Source: an uncultured candidate division WWE3 bacterium (GTDB lineage Bacteria > Patescibacteriota > WWE3 > UBA101185 > UBA10185). Taken from it: a stretch of DNA of 64,000 nt. Within the stretch, counting starts at the first letter, position 1; each line of letters starts with the position of its first letter. Positions 44,162 through 53,150 of the stretch are shown in pieces. The stretch covers positions 496,001 to 560,000 of the forward strand of contig CALKWN010000065.1 in the NCBI GenBank assembly GCA_938004185.1. Direction: 5' to 3'. The notes under the pieces are model-generated. The model had not been told where the DNA came from and made no database searches. It saw only the letters and a program-made list of their open reading frames with translations. The position numbers and the translations under genes were made by a program.

Positions 44162-44902
44162 TTACTTGCAGGTCCAACCGCCGTCTACAGGAAGTATTAT
44201 ACCGGTAACGTATTTTGAATCCTCGGAACCAAGGTATAGCGCGGCGTGAGCAATATCGTCAGGCTCTCCCACATATCCCAATGGCGTGTTTCCCGTAACA
44301 AAAGCGTTAAAACCGGGATCATTTAGTACATCCTTTGTCATTCCGGTCGTTATAAAAGCGGGAGCGATGGCGTTTACTCTTATTCCTAAAGATGCCAGGT
44401 CTAGAGCGGATGCTCGAGTAAGATTTGAAACTCCCCCTTTTGCGGCACAATAAGCAATCGCACCTTCCATGCCGACGATACCTAAAATGGAGGTCATGTT
44501 AATAATAGAGCCTTTTACTCCTTTTTCTTTCATTGCGTTAGACGCGGCCCTAACTCCGTAAAATACTCCCGATAAATTTATGGATATAACCTTATCCCAA
44601 GCGTCGTTTGTACAATCCAGAGCACTGCCGAGGGCGCCGATACCGGCGTTGTTTACCATAATGTCGAGTTTTCCGTATTTTTCTACGGTGCCATTTACAA
44701 GATTATCAACAGCTACGGGATCAGATACGTCGCACTTAACAAAAGAGGCTTTTTCACCTAAATCAGCTACTATCTGCGCACCGGACTCGTTTACATCCGA
44801 AAATACTACTGTTGCACCTTCTTCAAGATAAAGTTTAGCAATTGCCAAACCTATTCCGCTGGAAGCACCTGTTACTATTGCGATTTTGTTTTGAAGTTTC
44901 AT
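44162..44902 (-). CDS. Short-chain dehydrogenase/reductase (FabG-like)
   Basis: 246 aa, classical SDR size. Cofactor site TGASSGIG at 12-19, NNAGIG, catalytic Ser in MTSILG and YxxxK in YCAAKGG, with ILPVDGGWTCK at the C-terminus. NAD(P)-dependent oxidoreductase; substrate uncertain, closest in form to 3-oxoacyl-ACP reductase or glucose dehydrogenase types. No other fatty-acid genes are nearby. TAAAAT sits 7 nt before the ATG. Confidence 0.9.
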   Translation of the reverse strand: MKLQNKIAIVTGASSGIGLAIAKLYLEEGATVVFSDVNESGAQIVADLGEKASFVKCDVSDPVAVDNLVNGTVEKYGKLDIMVNNAGIGALGSALDCTNDAWDKVISINLSGVFYGVRAASNAMKEKGVKGSIINMTSILGIVGMEGAIAYCAAKGGVSNLTRASALDLASLGIRVNAIAPAFITTGMTKDVLNDPGFNAFVTGNTPLGYVGEPDDIAHAALYLGSEDSKYVTGIILPVDGGWTCK

Positions 44903-44975
44903 AAGGATAATTTTAGCATGTATCGGATTTTCAAGTGAGGAAAGGACACCTCACTTATGATAATATGCAATCACT

Positions 44976-46103
44976 GTGGGTGAATCATCGGTATTAAAAA
45001 CATTAAAAGAATTGATAGAAATAAAATCTTATGTTTCCGACAGTAATAATGAGGCAAAATTGGGCGACTACATCTACGATTATTTAACAAAGAACACAAA
45101 CCTTACAATAGAAAAACAAGATGTTGAGAAAAACAGATTTAATTTAATTGCATATAAAACAAAGAAGCCGAAGATAATTTTATTCGGACACATGGATACA
45201 GTACCACCCAAAGTCGAATCAAAAGAACCATTTACTGCGAGGGAAGACAGTGGAAAGTTGTATGGATTGGGGTCGGTTGATATGAAAGCAGGGTTGGCGG
45301 TTATGCTTGAGATAGCCGCAAAATACAATACCGACGAAGAAATTGCCTACATATTCACCGTGGACGAGGAATACGAATTCAAAGGCGTTAAAAAACTAAT
45401 AGAAAAATACACTTTTGAACCCGAGTATATCGTAAATTTAGAACCTACGAATCTGAAAATTTATAACGGCTGCAGAGGAGTTGCAGAATTTTCTTTTAAT
45501 GTTCACGGAGAATCTTGCCATGCCAGTAAAAAAGATGAGGGTATAAACGCAATAGAAAAAACTTTTGAACTTTACGATATTCTGCAACAAGAGATAACCA
45601 AACTGAATTCTAAAGATTTAAAAAATACTTTAAATCTGGCTTATACAAACGGGGGGATTCTGGATGAAAACAATAATGTAGTAAGTAACGCCAATGTTAT
45701 ACCGAATTTCTGCAAAAGCGTCGGTGAAATAAGAGTCGCAAGCCCCGAAATAGATGAGACTTATTTGAAAGATAAAATATTTGGTATATCCTCGAATTTG
45801 GGTGTTGAGATATCCGACTACAATCTTAGATTTTTACTCGGCTCTATGTATACAGACAAAACAGCGTTAAAAAGTTTTGAGGAGGCAGTCCGTGACTCGG
45901 ATCTAAAAATTGAGTATGGAGATGTTGCAAATTCAGGTTATTTCGAAGTTCAGCAATTGCAGGGAAAATGGGGAGGCAATGTAGTAATTTTTGGACCCGG
46001 TCCCTCTTCTAACGCTCACAAAGTTAATGAGTACGTTGATTTGAATACTTTATATAAGACAGTTGAAGTTATTGAAAGTTTTGTGAAGCTTTGTTTGAAG
46101 TAA
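44976..46103 (+). CDS. M20 family metallopeptidase / amidohydrolase (ArgE/DapE type)
   Basis: 375 aa, starting at GTG 44976. Metal and catalytic motifs: FGHMDTVPP, GLGSVDMKAG, VDEEYEFKG (EE pair) and NLEPTN, with an internal dimerisation domain (about 165-275). The family hydrolyses peptide or acyl-amino-acid bonds; the exact substrate is not predictable. A GATAAT 11 nt upstream suggests a very short leader. Confidence 0.88.
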   Translation: MGESSVLKTLKELIEIKSYVSDSNNEAKLGDYIYDYLTKNTNLTIEKQDVEKNRFNLIAYKTKKPKIILFGHMDTVPPKVESKEPFTAREDSGKLYGLGSVDMKAGLAVMLEIAAKYNTDEEIAYIFTVDEEYEFKGVKKLIEKYTFEPEYIVNLEPTNLKIYNGCRGVAEFSFNVHGESCHASKKDEGINAIEKTFELYDILQQEITKLNSKDLKNTLNLAYTNGGILDENNNVVSNANVIPNFCKSVGEIRVASPEIDETYLKDKIFGISSNLGVEISDYNLRFLLGSMYTDKTALKSFEEAVRDSDLKIEYGDVANSGYFEVQQLQGKWGGNVVIFGPGPSSNAHKVNEYVDLNTLYKTVEVIESFVKLCLK

Positions 46104-46122
46104 TTTGTACTGCTTCCGAGTT

Positions 46123-46215
46123 CCCACGGGGAATCGGTCACCGGTTCGCGTCTGCTGACGCGCCCGTCGACCCCCGCTCGCTCACCTTCGTTCGCTGCGC
46201 ATTATTCGATTCCCC
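46123..46215 (-). repeat. tRNA-associated structured element, copy R3 (beside tRNA-Glu)
   Basis: Minus strand, about 55 nt downstream of tRNA-Glu. Outer stem GGGGAATCG (46207-46215) pairs with CGATTCCCC (46128-46136); inside are CGAACGAAGGTGAGCGAG and a hairpin GGTCGA..GTGACC with a CGCGTC-AGCA-GACGCG tip. The 3' strand CGATTCCCCGTGGG copies the 3' part of tRNA-Glu. The same fold with different stem bases occurs at 52013 and 55974. Confidence 0.75.
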
Positions 46216-46270
46216 TTACTTTAACAAACAAAAATTCGCGAGTATCCTGAAGGCACTTGCGAACTTTCGT

Positions 46271-46345
46271 TGGTGACCCCACGGGGAATCGAACCCCGGT
46301 TTACGGAATGAGAATCCGTCGTCCTAACCGCTAGACGATGGGGCC
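46271..46345 (-). tRNA. tRNA-Glu (CTC)
   Basis: Cloverleaf on the minus strand: acceptor GGCCCCA pairs with TGGGGTC, anticodon stem ACGGA/TCCGT with loop TTCTCAT (anticodon CTC), T arm with GGTTCGATTCC, discriminator A and encoded CCA. 75 nt. Confidence 0.95.
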
Positions 46346-46518
46346 TGAAAACTGACAAAAACTGCCACAGGCATTGGCTATACCGGACACAAATCCCACA
46401 AATTCTACCAATAAAATTGCTTTTTTACTAACACACACCATACCCGCCCCTAAAATACCGATCCAACTACCGACATAAAATAACCTCCCATCCTTCGTGT
46501 ATAATTAATTTACCAAAA

Positions 46519-46938
46519 ATGCCCGGAGATTTTAAAAAATTAATACCCATACTAACAGTACTAACATTTGCCTTTGCCGGAAGTTATTTTGCGTTCATGC
46601 AATATAATCCCAAAAATAACGACAGCGACGGAACAATAAAAGGAACTTCAACATCACATTCATACGACCTCCCGATGCCGATTAGCTCGATGAAAGTATC
46701 TTCAAGCCAAACACTTGAATCAAATCAAACTACTTTTCTTACAAAAAAGACACCTGAGGAAGTAATGCTTTTTTACCAAAATGTTTTCAGCGACAAAAAA
46801 TGGATCCCGGATACCGACAAACGAGAGAACGGAATATATGTTACAACCTACAAAGATCAGGATCTTTTAGCAACCGTAACAATAACGGGTCAACCTGAGG
46901 ACGAATACACAGTTGTAAGTATAAAAATATCGGAATAG
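46519..46938 (+). CDS. Small secreted or anchored protein, unknown
   Basis: 139 aa. N-terminal hydrophobic segment (about 8-27, LIPILTVLTFAFAGSYFAFM), a Ser/Thr-rich linker and a ~75-residue folded domain (FLTKKTPEEVMLFYQNVFSDKKW...) resembling the small alpha/beta lipoprotein-type domains seen in CPR genomes. No family named. TATAAT is 13 nt before the ATG. Confidence 0.6.
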   Translation: MPGDFKKLIPILTVLTFAFAGSYFAFMQYNPKNNDSDGTIKGTSTSHSYDLPMPISSMKVSSSQTLESNQTTFLTKKTPEEVMLFYQNVFSDKKWIPDTDKRENGIYVTTYKDQDLLATVTITGQPEDEYTVVSIKISE

Positions 46939-46968
46939 CCACAAAAACTAACAGCTAACTCAAAAAAC

Positions 46969-48726
46969 TTATTCCTTAGTTCCCACCAAATATATTGCTC
47001 TCCAAGGCTGATATCGACTCTCAAATGTCTCAGCAAACAACTCTTCTCCATCCTTTGTTACAGTTCTAGAAAATTTTACGTTTGCTCCCCATGCGGGAAA
47101 ATCAACCTGCTTAACCACTCCTTTGGCCAGTGTAGGATCATCCTGATATAAAGCAGGGGGAGGGGGAGTTTGCTTTGAAATTTCAGGCTCACTTATTTCA
47201 ATTTCTCTGCCGTCGGGCGTTCCGAAAATTCTAAATTTCAGTGTGTAATTTTCTCGATCGGGTTCAGCCTGAATTAAAATATAATTTTCGGTGTCATTTT
47301 TAAATTTAAAATCCCAGGAAGGTTGGAATATTGCGGCATCAAAACCCACAGGACTGTCCTGTTCGTAATAACTCACTCGGTAAGCGTGAGCGTGTCGTGA
47401 AACAATTGGTAAACCTGAATTTAAAGCAGCTCTAAAAAGAGTCGTTGAAGTCTGGCAAACACCTCCGCCCGATCCAAGAACAGTTCGCCCTTCTTTTATA
47501 ATGTAGGCTACATCGTAACCGGTCTGAGCACTAATATCCCCGACTGAAGCATTCATCGAATAAATTTCCCCGGGCGCAACTAAAACACCACTCGTTCTTT
47601 CAGCCGCCAAATTCAAGTTATTAATTCTTCCTGTAGCCGAACCCTTGTAAGTTGAACTCCCCTCACCCAACAACTCCAAAATTCCGTATTTTTCCTTATC
47701 CGGAGGACCTGAAACAGATTTTTTAGGTATTTCTACCGTAGTCTTGGCATTAAAAAATGCATCTTTAAATAATGAGATAAACTGCGATTTATCCAACTCA
47801 CTACCTTCCTGAATTATGGTAAATCCCGTTACTTTGTTCTCTTCCATAGAAGTAACTTTTCCTCGGGGCAGCCGGTTAACCTCTTCGGCAACCTCTTCTA
47901 CAAACGCTTCAAATCTAGGTTCATCAAGTGTAATCTCCGCCACATCTTTTTCCTTATCCCGAGCGAAAGTGATAAAACCTGCTATCTCCTGCTGTCCTAA
48001 CTTCCACGTACTTGTTCCGTCGCTAACACTGATACGATTTTGGATAATTTTTTCCACCTGCGGAAGTAAAGTTTCAACTTCGGCGGCTGTAATCTTAGGA
48101 ATTACTCTTTTACCGGGCAATTCTTTATCTCCGTACCTCATTGTTTCAAAAGACTCTATTATTGTTGCGTGTATCGCGTCGTCTAAAACTTTAACTCCTT
48201 CATTTTCGGGATTCACTACGATCTCACCGTTTTCAAGGGATATAGATGCATTTTGTGCAGTAACATTAAACAGACTTTTTGCCTCGGAAATCACGCTTAT
48301 CAATTTCTCATCACTAAAATCGTGAAAAGCGGGAATTGATAAATTCTTTAATAAACCTGCTATCTTGTCCTTATTATCACAAAAAAAACTGCCTGTTCTT
48401 CCTACTTCAAACGCACGAAGAACCGTACCTTCCCAATCGTAGTTAAGTTCAATATCATCGGCTTTAAATTTATATTCTTTTCCTTCAAACTTAAGGGTGA
48501 GCTGTTTATCCAAAGTCTTTTCATAATTCAACAACGCTGTTTCAGCTTCAATCTTTGTCTTACCTCCAAGTGAAACATCTCCTACCATTACACCGGGAAT
48601 AATTCGCTTCGCATAGTAAACATGGTATAAGGTCGCCAAGACCAAAATGAAATAAAGGAAAAACAAAATTTTCCTGGAAATAATTGAAACGAAAAATGTT
48701 TTAACTTTTGGCAGGAGCGTTTCCAT
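46969..48726 (-). CDS. VanW-family cell-wall protein with YoaR-like N-domain
   Basis: 585 aa. One membrane helix (about 18-36), two peptidoglycan-binding-like repeats (about 45-330; family PG_binding_4/YoaR), then the VanW domain with VAPGEIYSMNASVG, LGSGGGVCQTSTTLFRAAL and SRHAHAYRVSYYEQDSPVGFDAAI. VanW proteins are envelope proteins found also in vancomycin-resistance loci; their biochemical role is unclear. The 5' end overlaps the NYN gene by 26 nt. Confidence 0.88.
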   Translation of the reverse strand: METLLPKVKTFFVSIISRKILFFLYFILVLATLYHVYYAKRIIPGVMVGDVSLGGKTKIEAETALLNYEKTLDKQLTLKFEGKEYKFKADDIELNYDWEGTVLRAFEVGRTGSFFCDNKDKIAGLLKNLSIPAFHDFSDEKLISVISEAKSLFNVTAQNASISLENGEIVVNPENEGVKVLDDAIHATIIESFETMRYGDKELPGKRVIPKITAAEVETLLPQVEKIIQNRISVSDGTSTWKLGQQEIAGFITFARDKEKDVAEITLDEPRFEAFVEEVAEEVNRLPRGKVTSMEENKVTGFTIIQEGSELDKSQFISLFKDAFFNAKTTVEIPKKSVSGPPDKEKYGILELLGEGSSTYKGSATGRINNLNLAAERTSGVLVAPGEIYSMNASVGDISAQTGYDVAYIIKEGRTVLGSGGGVCQTSTTLFRAALNSGLPIVSRHAHAYRVSYYEQDSPVGFDAAIFQPSWDFKFKNDTENYILIQAEPDRENYTLKFRIFGTPDGREIEISEPEISKQTPPPPALYQDDPTLAKGVVKQVDFPAWGANVKFSRTVTKDGEELFAETFESRYQPWRAIYLVGTKE

Positions 48727-49270
48727 TGTTGGGCTGGCTGAACGCGTTCAGCAAAGTAAACTTTGATTTACCTATAAGAAATTTCTCCGGGGTTTCGCAC
48801 ATATCTATAACACTGTCTGCAATAGAAAATAACCTGCTTGATCCTGTTTTACTAAACGCTATAACTTCGGTACGTACACCCTGGCTTCTGGCGTATTCCA
48901 ATAAATCAGTATAGTCACCGTCGCCTGAAACCAAAACCATCGCGTCAATTTTTGGAATTAGTCTCACGGCGTCCATGCAGAGACCCACATCCCAGTCACC
49001 CTTTTTAGACCCGCCGTAAAAAACCTGTAATTCTTTTTCCCTAACTTCATATCCTATTTTGTGTAAAGCATCGAAAAAATCGCGTTCAGCACCCACATCC
49101 GCTTTAATAACGTAGGTAAAGGCTCTTACCAGCTTTCTCGGGCCAATTGCCTGGCTTAGTACCTTACTAAAATCGACCTTAGCCCCATATAAATTCTTGG
49201 CGGAGTAGTACATATTCTGTACATCCACAAATACGGCAACCCTTTGTTCTTTATGTTGAGCACTTATCAT
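48701..49270 (-). CDS. NYN-domain protein (LabA/DUF88-like RNase)
   Basis: 189 aa. PIN-like NYN fold: RVAVFVDVQNMYYSAK (first Asp), KKGDWDVGLCMDAV (acidic metal site) and LVSGDGDYTDLLEYARSQGVRTEVIAF. The acidic residues of the active site are intact, so it may be an RNase acting on RNA. Target unknown. Overlaps the VanW gene by 26 nt. Confidence 0.85.
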   Translation of the reverse strand: MISAQHKEQRVAVFVDVQNMYYSAKNLYGAKVDFSKVLSQAIGPRKLVRAFTYVIKADVGAERDFFDALHKIGYEVREKELQVFYGGSKKGDWDVGLCMDAVRLIPKIDAMVLVSGDGDYTDLLEYARSQGVRTEVIAFSKTGSSRLFSIADSVIDMCETPEKFLIGKSKFTLLNAFSQPNNGNAPAKS

Positions 49271-49350
49271 AGACTGATTTTATCGCATTAACCCCCTTAC
49301 AACAATGAATAATTTTGCCCTAAACACAGCCTTCGGCCCACAGCTATCTT

Positions 49351-51801
49351 CTATATTTTCTCTTTTATATAGTCGTCAAGAATACGCTTAAAAGTAACTT
49401 CCTCCCTCTCCTCCCCAACTTCAGCTCCGGAAAAGTACTTTTTATATATTTCGGGTGTTATCTGAGGGTGTCCTTTAGATTCTAGCTCATCTTCGATTTG
49501 TTTAAGTACTTTTATATCCGCTCCTCCCAAAGATTTTTGTGAGTAAGCCCACCTGATTTTCAGAGCTTTTTTTACCTCTTTATCTTCCGATTTATACATG
49601 TCGTATAAATCCAAGAGTTTGCTATACCCTTTTACGTAATCTACCGAAAAATCCGCCTGTTTTACCATAAGTCTTGTCACGGTTTTTGCGTAAAATTTAA
49701 AATCTTCGTCGTCTTTCAAATTTTCGGTTATTCCGGCGTCAATTTTTTGGTGAATTTCGAGCAGTCTTTTCTCGTCCTCCGGATTAAAAAGTTTCGAACC
49801 GGTCGCCGTATCTATATAGTCAAGAATTTTTAACAAAGTCTCGCGGGATGATGATAAAGTCGCGGCTCCTGAATCAAGCAACATTCTGTGAGGATAAAAG
49901 CCTTCTTTCATTTTATCCGGATCCCCCGGAACCACTACAGACGAATTTTCTCCAATTTTTGTACAAACCTGTTCAACTGAATCAAAACCTCCCTGAAAAG
50001 ACACCGCAAACTCATCTCCTCCAAAACGTGATATTACAGGGCTCATTCCCAAAGTGGCTTCTTCTATAGCCCGGGATGCGGCTAAAAGTTCGGCGTTTCC
50101 TGCCATCCTTCCGCCGTAGTCGTTGGTGTATCTTAGGTTGCCGAGGTCACTGAAAATTACCGAAATTTCTTGGCCGGACAATAAACTGTCTTCTACCGAT
50201 TTATATGTTTCTCGGTAAAAATGTTCTTTCTTCAATAAACCTGTTAAATTGTCTCTCTGAAAAACTTTCGTTTCCGCTTCTTTTAAAGCAATCTCATTAA
50301 CAAGTTTTACACGCAGAACTTTTTCCTCATCGGGTATAAAACTCTTAAAAGTTTCGTCTAAAAGATTAGTTCTGGACTCGATCTTTTCACGAAGCTCGGA
50401 AAACAACTGTGAAAACTCAACGTGGTAGCGTCGGTAATTTTCGAATTCTTTCTGCATAACGGACAACTTTTCCGTTTGGGATGAAACGCCCTCCGTGTCA
50501 AAAAAACTTTGCAATAGAGAAAACCCCTCATGAATACTTTTCAGTTTATCGAAAAAGTGCGCGGATTCGGGAGTAAAGTTTTTGCAAAATTCGTCAAAGT
50601 CGGGTTGCTCTGCCGGATTTTGAGCTCTGGTCGCATGCTTAAATTGAATTTCTAGACCTCGCTCATCCGCAGAAAAACGATCAGATAATACTTTTGCAAC
50701 TCCGGCCTCCGCCTCCTTTACAGCTTCAATAGATTCCAAATTTCTCTGTGTTACAACTCCATACACTATTTCGGAGGTTGCTTTTTTGTCGGTTATTACG
50801 TTTTTGAAACTTTTTTGGGTGGAAAGTGGGGTGTCCTGAACAAATTTTTTAACATAGGTACTGTAATACTTAGCAAAATTACTATCATCTCCGGCCGACA
50901 ACAAGTCACCCGATCTTGTAACCAAACTGTTTAAGATTTCATACTCCCTTTCGGTATCCAATGTAACAGTTAACAAAGTACCTAAAACTTTTTTGGAATC
51001 TTCTGAAGATAATTTCTCGTCCGAAGGAAGCGAATCCTGAACTTTATTAAAAATCTCAATAATTTCCGACCCGTCAGCAGTAGCCGCTACTAAACCGGCG
51101 TTATAACTTAAATTTAAGTTTGACGAGGATTCAAGTACGGTTTCTTTCAAAGAATTAGTTACATCTTCGACCTTTTCTTTATTCTCTTTATTCGCCAAAA
51201 CAACAGTAAAATCACTCCCCTTCATGTGATATATTCCATACTCATCGGAATTAAATCCATGTTTAAGTAATGCTTCGTTGATTTTCAGTACGGTTTCAGA
51301 CAATGCTCTGTCACCTGCAGGGTGACCTCCTTCAGTATTTAGAAGGGCAAGGTTATCAATTGACACACCGATAAAAGAATGGTTTTCAAAAGAGTTTTCT
51401 TTCTCACCCGAAATATGACCTGTTTGCGAATCTATCGAAAACTTTTTGGGATCCAAAATATTTCCGAGCTTTTTGTGAAATAATTCCGGAACGAGAGCGC
51501 CCGTAGTATCGTGGTATTCGAGATATGCTTCAAGCGCGGTTTTTCTTTCTTCCAAAAGTAAATTCAAAGTTTCCGATGATAATTTTTCCGGTAAGGGCGG
51601 TTGATCTTCGGTGCTGTTCTTGTAGATATGCGCAATAAGGTCAGAAATGTCTCTATACCCGGGTGAATCGTGTGGATAGCTATCTTTTCTATCTATGTAG
51701 GATTGTAAAGTATCAATAAAATCGGTTTGACGAGCAATTTCTGCGGTCATCAGGCTTTCCGAGCTTTCGGGTGTTTCTGTTTTTGGTGCCTCTTCCTGCA
51801 T
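49351..51801 (-). CDS. Tandem GGDEF-type protein, one domain intact
   Basis: 816 aa, no membrane helix. Residues about 140-245 form a first GGDEF-like domain (GVSIDNLALLNTEGGHPAGD) with a decayed signature (HMKGSDFTVVL). After a helical middle, a second domain starts with RDNLTGLLKKEHF (about 512) and has an intact RFGGDEF near 590. The intact motif suggests diguanylate cyclase activity, but the first may only bind nucleotide. c-di-GMP enzymes are rare in CPR genomes and no EAL or HD-GYP partner is seen in this window. The TATTAT at 51808-51813 is exactly 6 nt before the ATG. Confidence 0.85.
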   Translation of the reverse strand: MQEEAPKTETPESSESLMTAEIARQTDFIDTLQSYIDRKDSYPHDSPGYRDISDLIAHIYKNSTEDQPPLPEKLSSETLNLLLEERKTALEAYLEYHDTTGALVPELFHKKLGNILDPKKFSIDSQTGHISGEKENSFENHSFIGVSIDNLALLNTEGGHPAGDRALSETVLKINEALLKHGFNSDEYGIYHMKGSDFTVVLANKENKEKVEDVTNSLKETVLESSSNLNLSYNAGLVAATADGSEIIEIFNKVQDSLPSDEKLSSEDSKKVLGTLLTVTLDTEREYEILNSLVTRSGDLLSAGDDSNFAKYYSTYVKKFVQDTPLSTQKSFKNVITDKKATSEIVYGVVTQRNLESIEAVKEAEAGVAKVLSDRFSADERGLEIQFKHATRAQNPAEQPDFDEFCKNFTPESAHFFDKLKSIHEGFSLLQSFFDTEGVSSQTEKLSVMQKEFENYRRYHVEFSQLFSELREKIESRTNLLDETFKSFIPDEEKVLRVKLVNEIALKEAETKVFQRDNLTGLLKKEHFYRETYKSVEDSLLSGQEISVIFSDLGNLRYTNDYGGRMAGNAELLAASRAIEEATLGMSPVISRFGGDEFAVSFQGGFDSVEQVCTKIGENSSVVVPGDPDKMKEGFYPHRMLLDSGAATLSSSRETLLKILDYIDTATGSKLFNPEDEKRLLEIHQKIDAGITENLKDDEDFKFYAKTVTRLMVKQADFSVDYVKGYSKLLDLYDMYKSEDKEVKKALKIRWAYSQKSLGGADIKVLKQIEDELESKGHPQITPEIYKKYFSGAEVGEEREEVTFKRILDDYIKEKI

Positions 51802-51807
51802 AGTTCA

Positions 51808-51813
51808 ATAATA
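51808..51813 (-). promoter_or_regulatory. -10 box of the GGDEF gene, leaderless
   Basis: Minus strand TATTAT, 6 nt, then ATG; the transcript would start at the A of the start codon. Confidence 0.5.
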
Positions 51814-51897
51814 CTTTATTAGATGGTAAAATCACACTGGGTTTAGGTTATGCCTTAGCCCAAACCGGTGCTATTTAGAGCTCTATGCAACTTTTTT

Positions 51898-51971
51898 TGG
51901 GGGATCGTCTAATGGTAGGACACCGCACTCTGGATGCGGTAATTGGGGTTCGAATCCCTGTCCCCCAGCCA
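51898..51971 (+). tRNA. tRNA-Gln (CTG)
   Basis: Acceptor TGGGGGA pairs with TCCCCCA (U1-A72 as in bacterial tRNA-Gln), D arm GTCT/GGAC, anticodon stem CCGCA/TGCGG with loop CTCTGGA (anticodon CTG), T arm with GGGGTTCGAATCCC, discriminator G and encoded CCA. 74 nt. Confidence 0.95.
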
Positions 51972-52012
51972 GTGATTTGGCAATCAGCCCGAAGGGTTGG
52001 TTGACAAATTAC

Positions 52013-52123
52013 TTGTTGAGAGCGAAAGGATTCGAATGCCGGAGCGAACGAAGGTGAGCGAGGCGGGGTCGAGCAAAAATTCAGCAGAATTTTATGCGTG
52101 ACCGAATCCCTATCCCCTAGCCA
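52013..52123 (+). repeat. tRNA-associated structured element, copy R1 (beside tRNA-Gln)
   Basis: 111 nt, about 95% identical to the copy at 55974. Outer stem GGATTCG (52028-52034) with CGAATCC (52103-52109); inner GCC..GGC around CGAACGAAGGTGAGCGAG; a hairpin GGTCGA..GTGACC tipped AAAATTC-AGCA-GAATTTT. The end CGAATCCCTATCCCCTAGCC copies the tRNA-Gln 3' end with three changes. The gene-free gap 51972-52319 holds this element plus 195 nt with a T-loop-like GAGTTCGAACC (52183-52193) but nothing else I recognise. Confidence 0.8.
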
Positions 52124-52284
52124 ATAAGAGATAAACCACTAGAGACGAAGTTCTAACCCAACCAAATCAAGCCTTTCTTAGAGTTCGAACCACAGCTATT
52201 TTCATATATACAAATCGGGACAATGGGTAGTGTACTATGCAGCTATATGCAGTCATAAAAACAATTTCTGCATGAATTATTTAG

Positions 52285-52313
52285 GTTCGAACTTTCAGAC
52301 AATCGTTTATAAT
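52285..52313 (+). promoter_or_regulatory. Promoter of the methyltransferase gene, leaderless
   Basis: TATAAT (52308-52313) lies exactly 6 nt before the ATG at 52320. A weak -35 (GTTCGA, 52285-52290) lies 17 nt upstream. Confidence 0.5.
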
Positions 52314-52319
52314 AAACAT

Positions 52320-52952
52320 ATGCAGGGTTTTAAAAAAGAATTAAAAGACGCGTATAACGCTGACGCTAAAAGAAGAGACTCAAACGAAGATAAAAGAGAG
52401 CAATGGAAGCTTGATCTAAGGGATGAGTTTGTGAAATTACTGAGAAATGAGGAAAAGCATACGATACTTGAACTTGGAGCTGGCGCGGGTATTGATTCCA
52501 AGTATTTTATGGACAATGGTTTTAACATATTGGCTACAGATCTATCTGACGAAATGGTAAAAATGTGTATGAAAAGAGGGTTAAAAGCCAAGGTACTTGA
52601 TCTTTATGATATCGACACATTAGAAAACAAATTTGATGCTGTATTCGGTCTGAACGTTTTATTACATGTACCACTAAAAGATCTTCCAAAAATACTTGGG
52701 AAAATAGCAAATCGGTTAAACTCTGATGGAATTTTTTATTACGGCGTATATGGTGGTGTAGATGAGGAAAAAACCATAACGGATGAAACGAAAATGAACA
52801 TGCCAAGATTCTTTTCTTTCTTATCTGATGAAAAACTACTTGAGCTAACAAAAAACGATTTTGACGTCATAAAATTTGATACAAACAATTTTAATATCCG
52901 TAGCAAGACGCCTGGTTTCCATTTTCAGTCGTTATTTCTAAGAAAACGATAA
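52320..52952 (+). CDS. SAM-dependent methyltransferase, class I
   Basis: 210 aa with the ATG at 52320; 30 upstream codons are open but have no start signal, while a TATAAT sits 6 nt before this ATG. Motif I ILELGAGAGIDS (49-60), DLSDEMVKM (post-I acidic loop) and LNVLLHVPLKDLPKILGKI (motif III-IV region) are clear. Substrate unknown. It is transcribed away from the RiPP-like genes inside the same repeat-bounded interval, so it could modify the peptide, but it could equally be unrelated. Confidence 0.82.
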   Translation: MQGFKKELKDAYNADAKRRDSNEDKREQWKLDLRDEFVKLLRNEEKHTILELGAGAGIDSKYFMDNGFNILATDLSDEMVKMCMKRGLKAKVLDLYDIDTLENKFDAVFGLNVLLHVPLKDLPKILGKIANRLNSDGIFYYGVYGGVDEEKTITDETKMNMPRFFSFLSDEKLLELTKNDFDVIKFDTNNFNIRSKTPGFHFQSLFLRKR

Positions 52953-53150
52953 AATTATCCATCAATAACAATAGATTTGTGAAGGTGAGTATATCGAAAT
53001 ATCAGCGTCTTTACGTATGTAAAAGGTTCGAACTTCGTCAACAGCATGCAGCCATTAAACACAGCCACTTATTATCCAAATGTTAAGCTTTATTATTTCT
53101 TTATGTATTAATGACGCTAAATAATCGATAAGTCAATTATAAGAAAATAG

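Noticed and set aside
46091..46276. A 61-codon plus-strand reading frame over the region beside tRNA-Glu
   Set aside because: It lies over the structured repeat R3 and has no start signal; the composition reflects the repeat, not a protein.
52183..52193. A second tRNA near GAGTTCGAACC
   Set aside because: Only a T-loop-like stretch exists; acceptor, D and anticodon arms cannot be formed around it.
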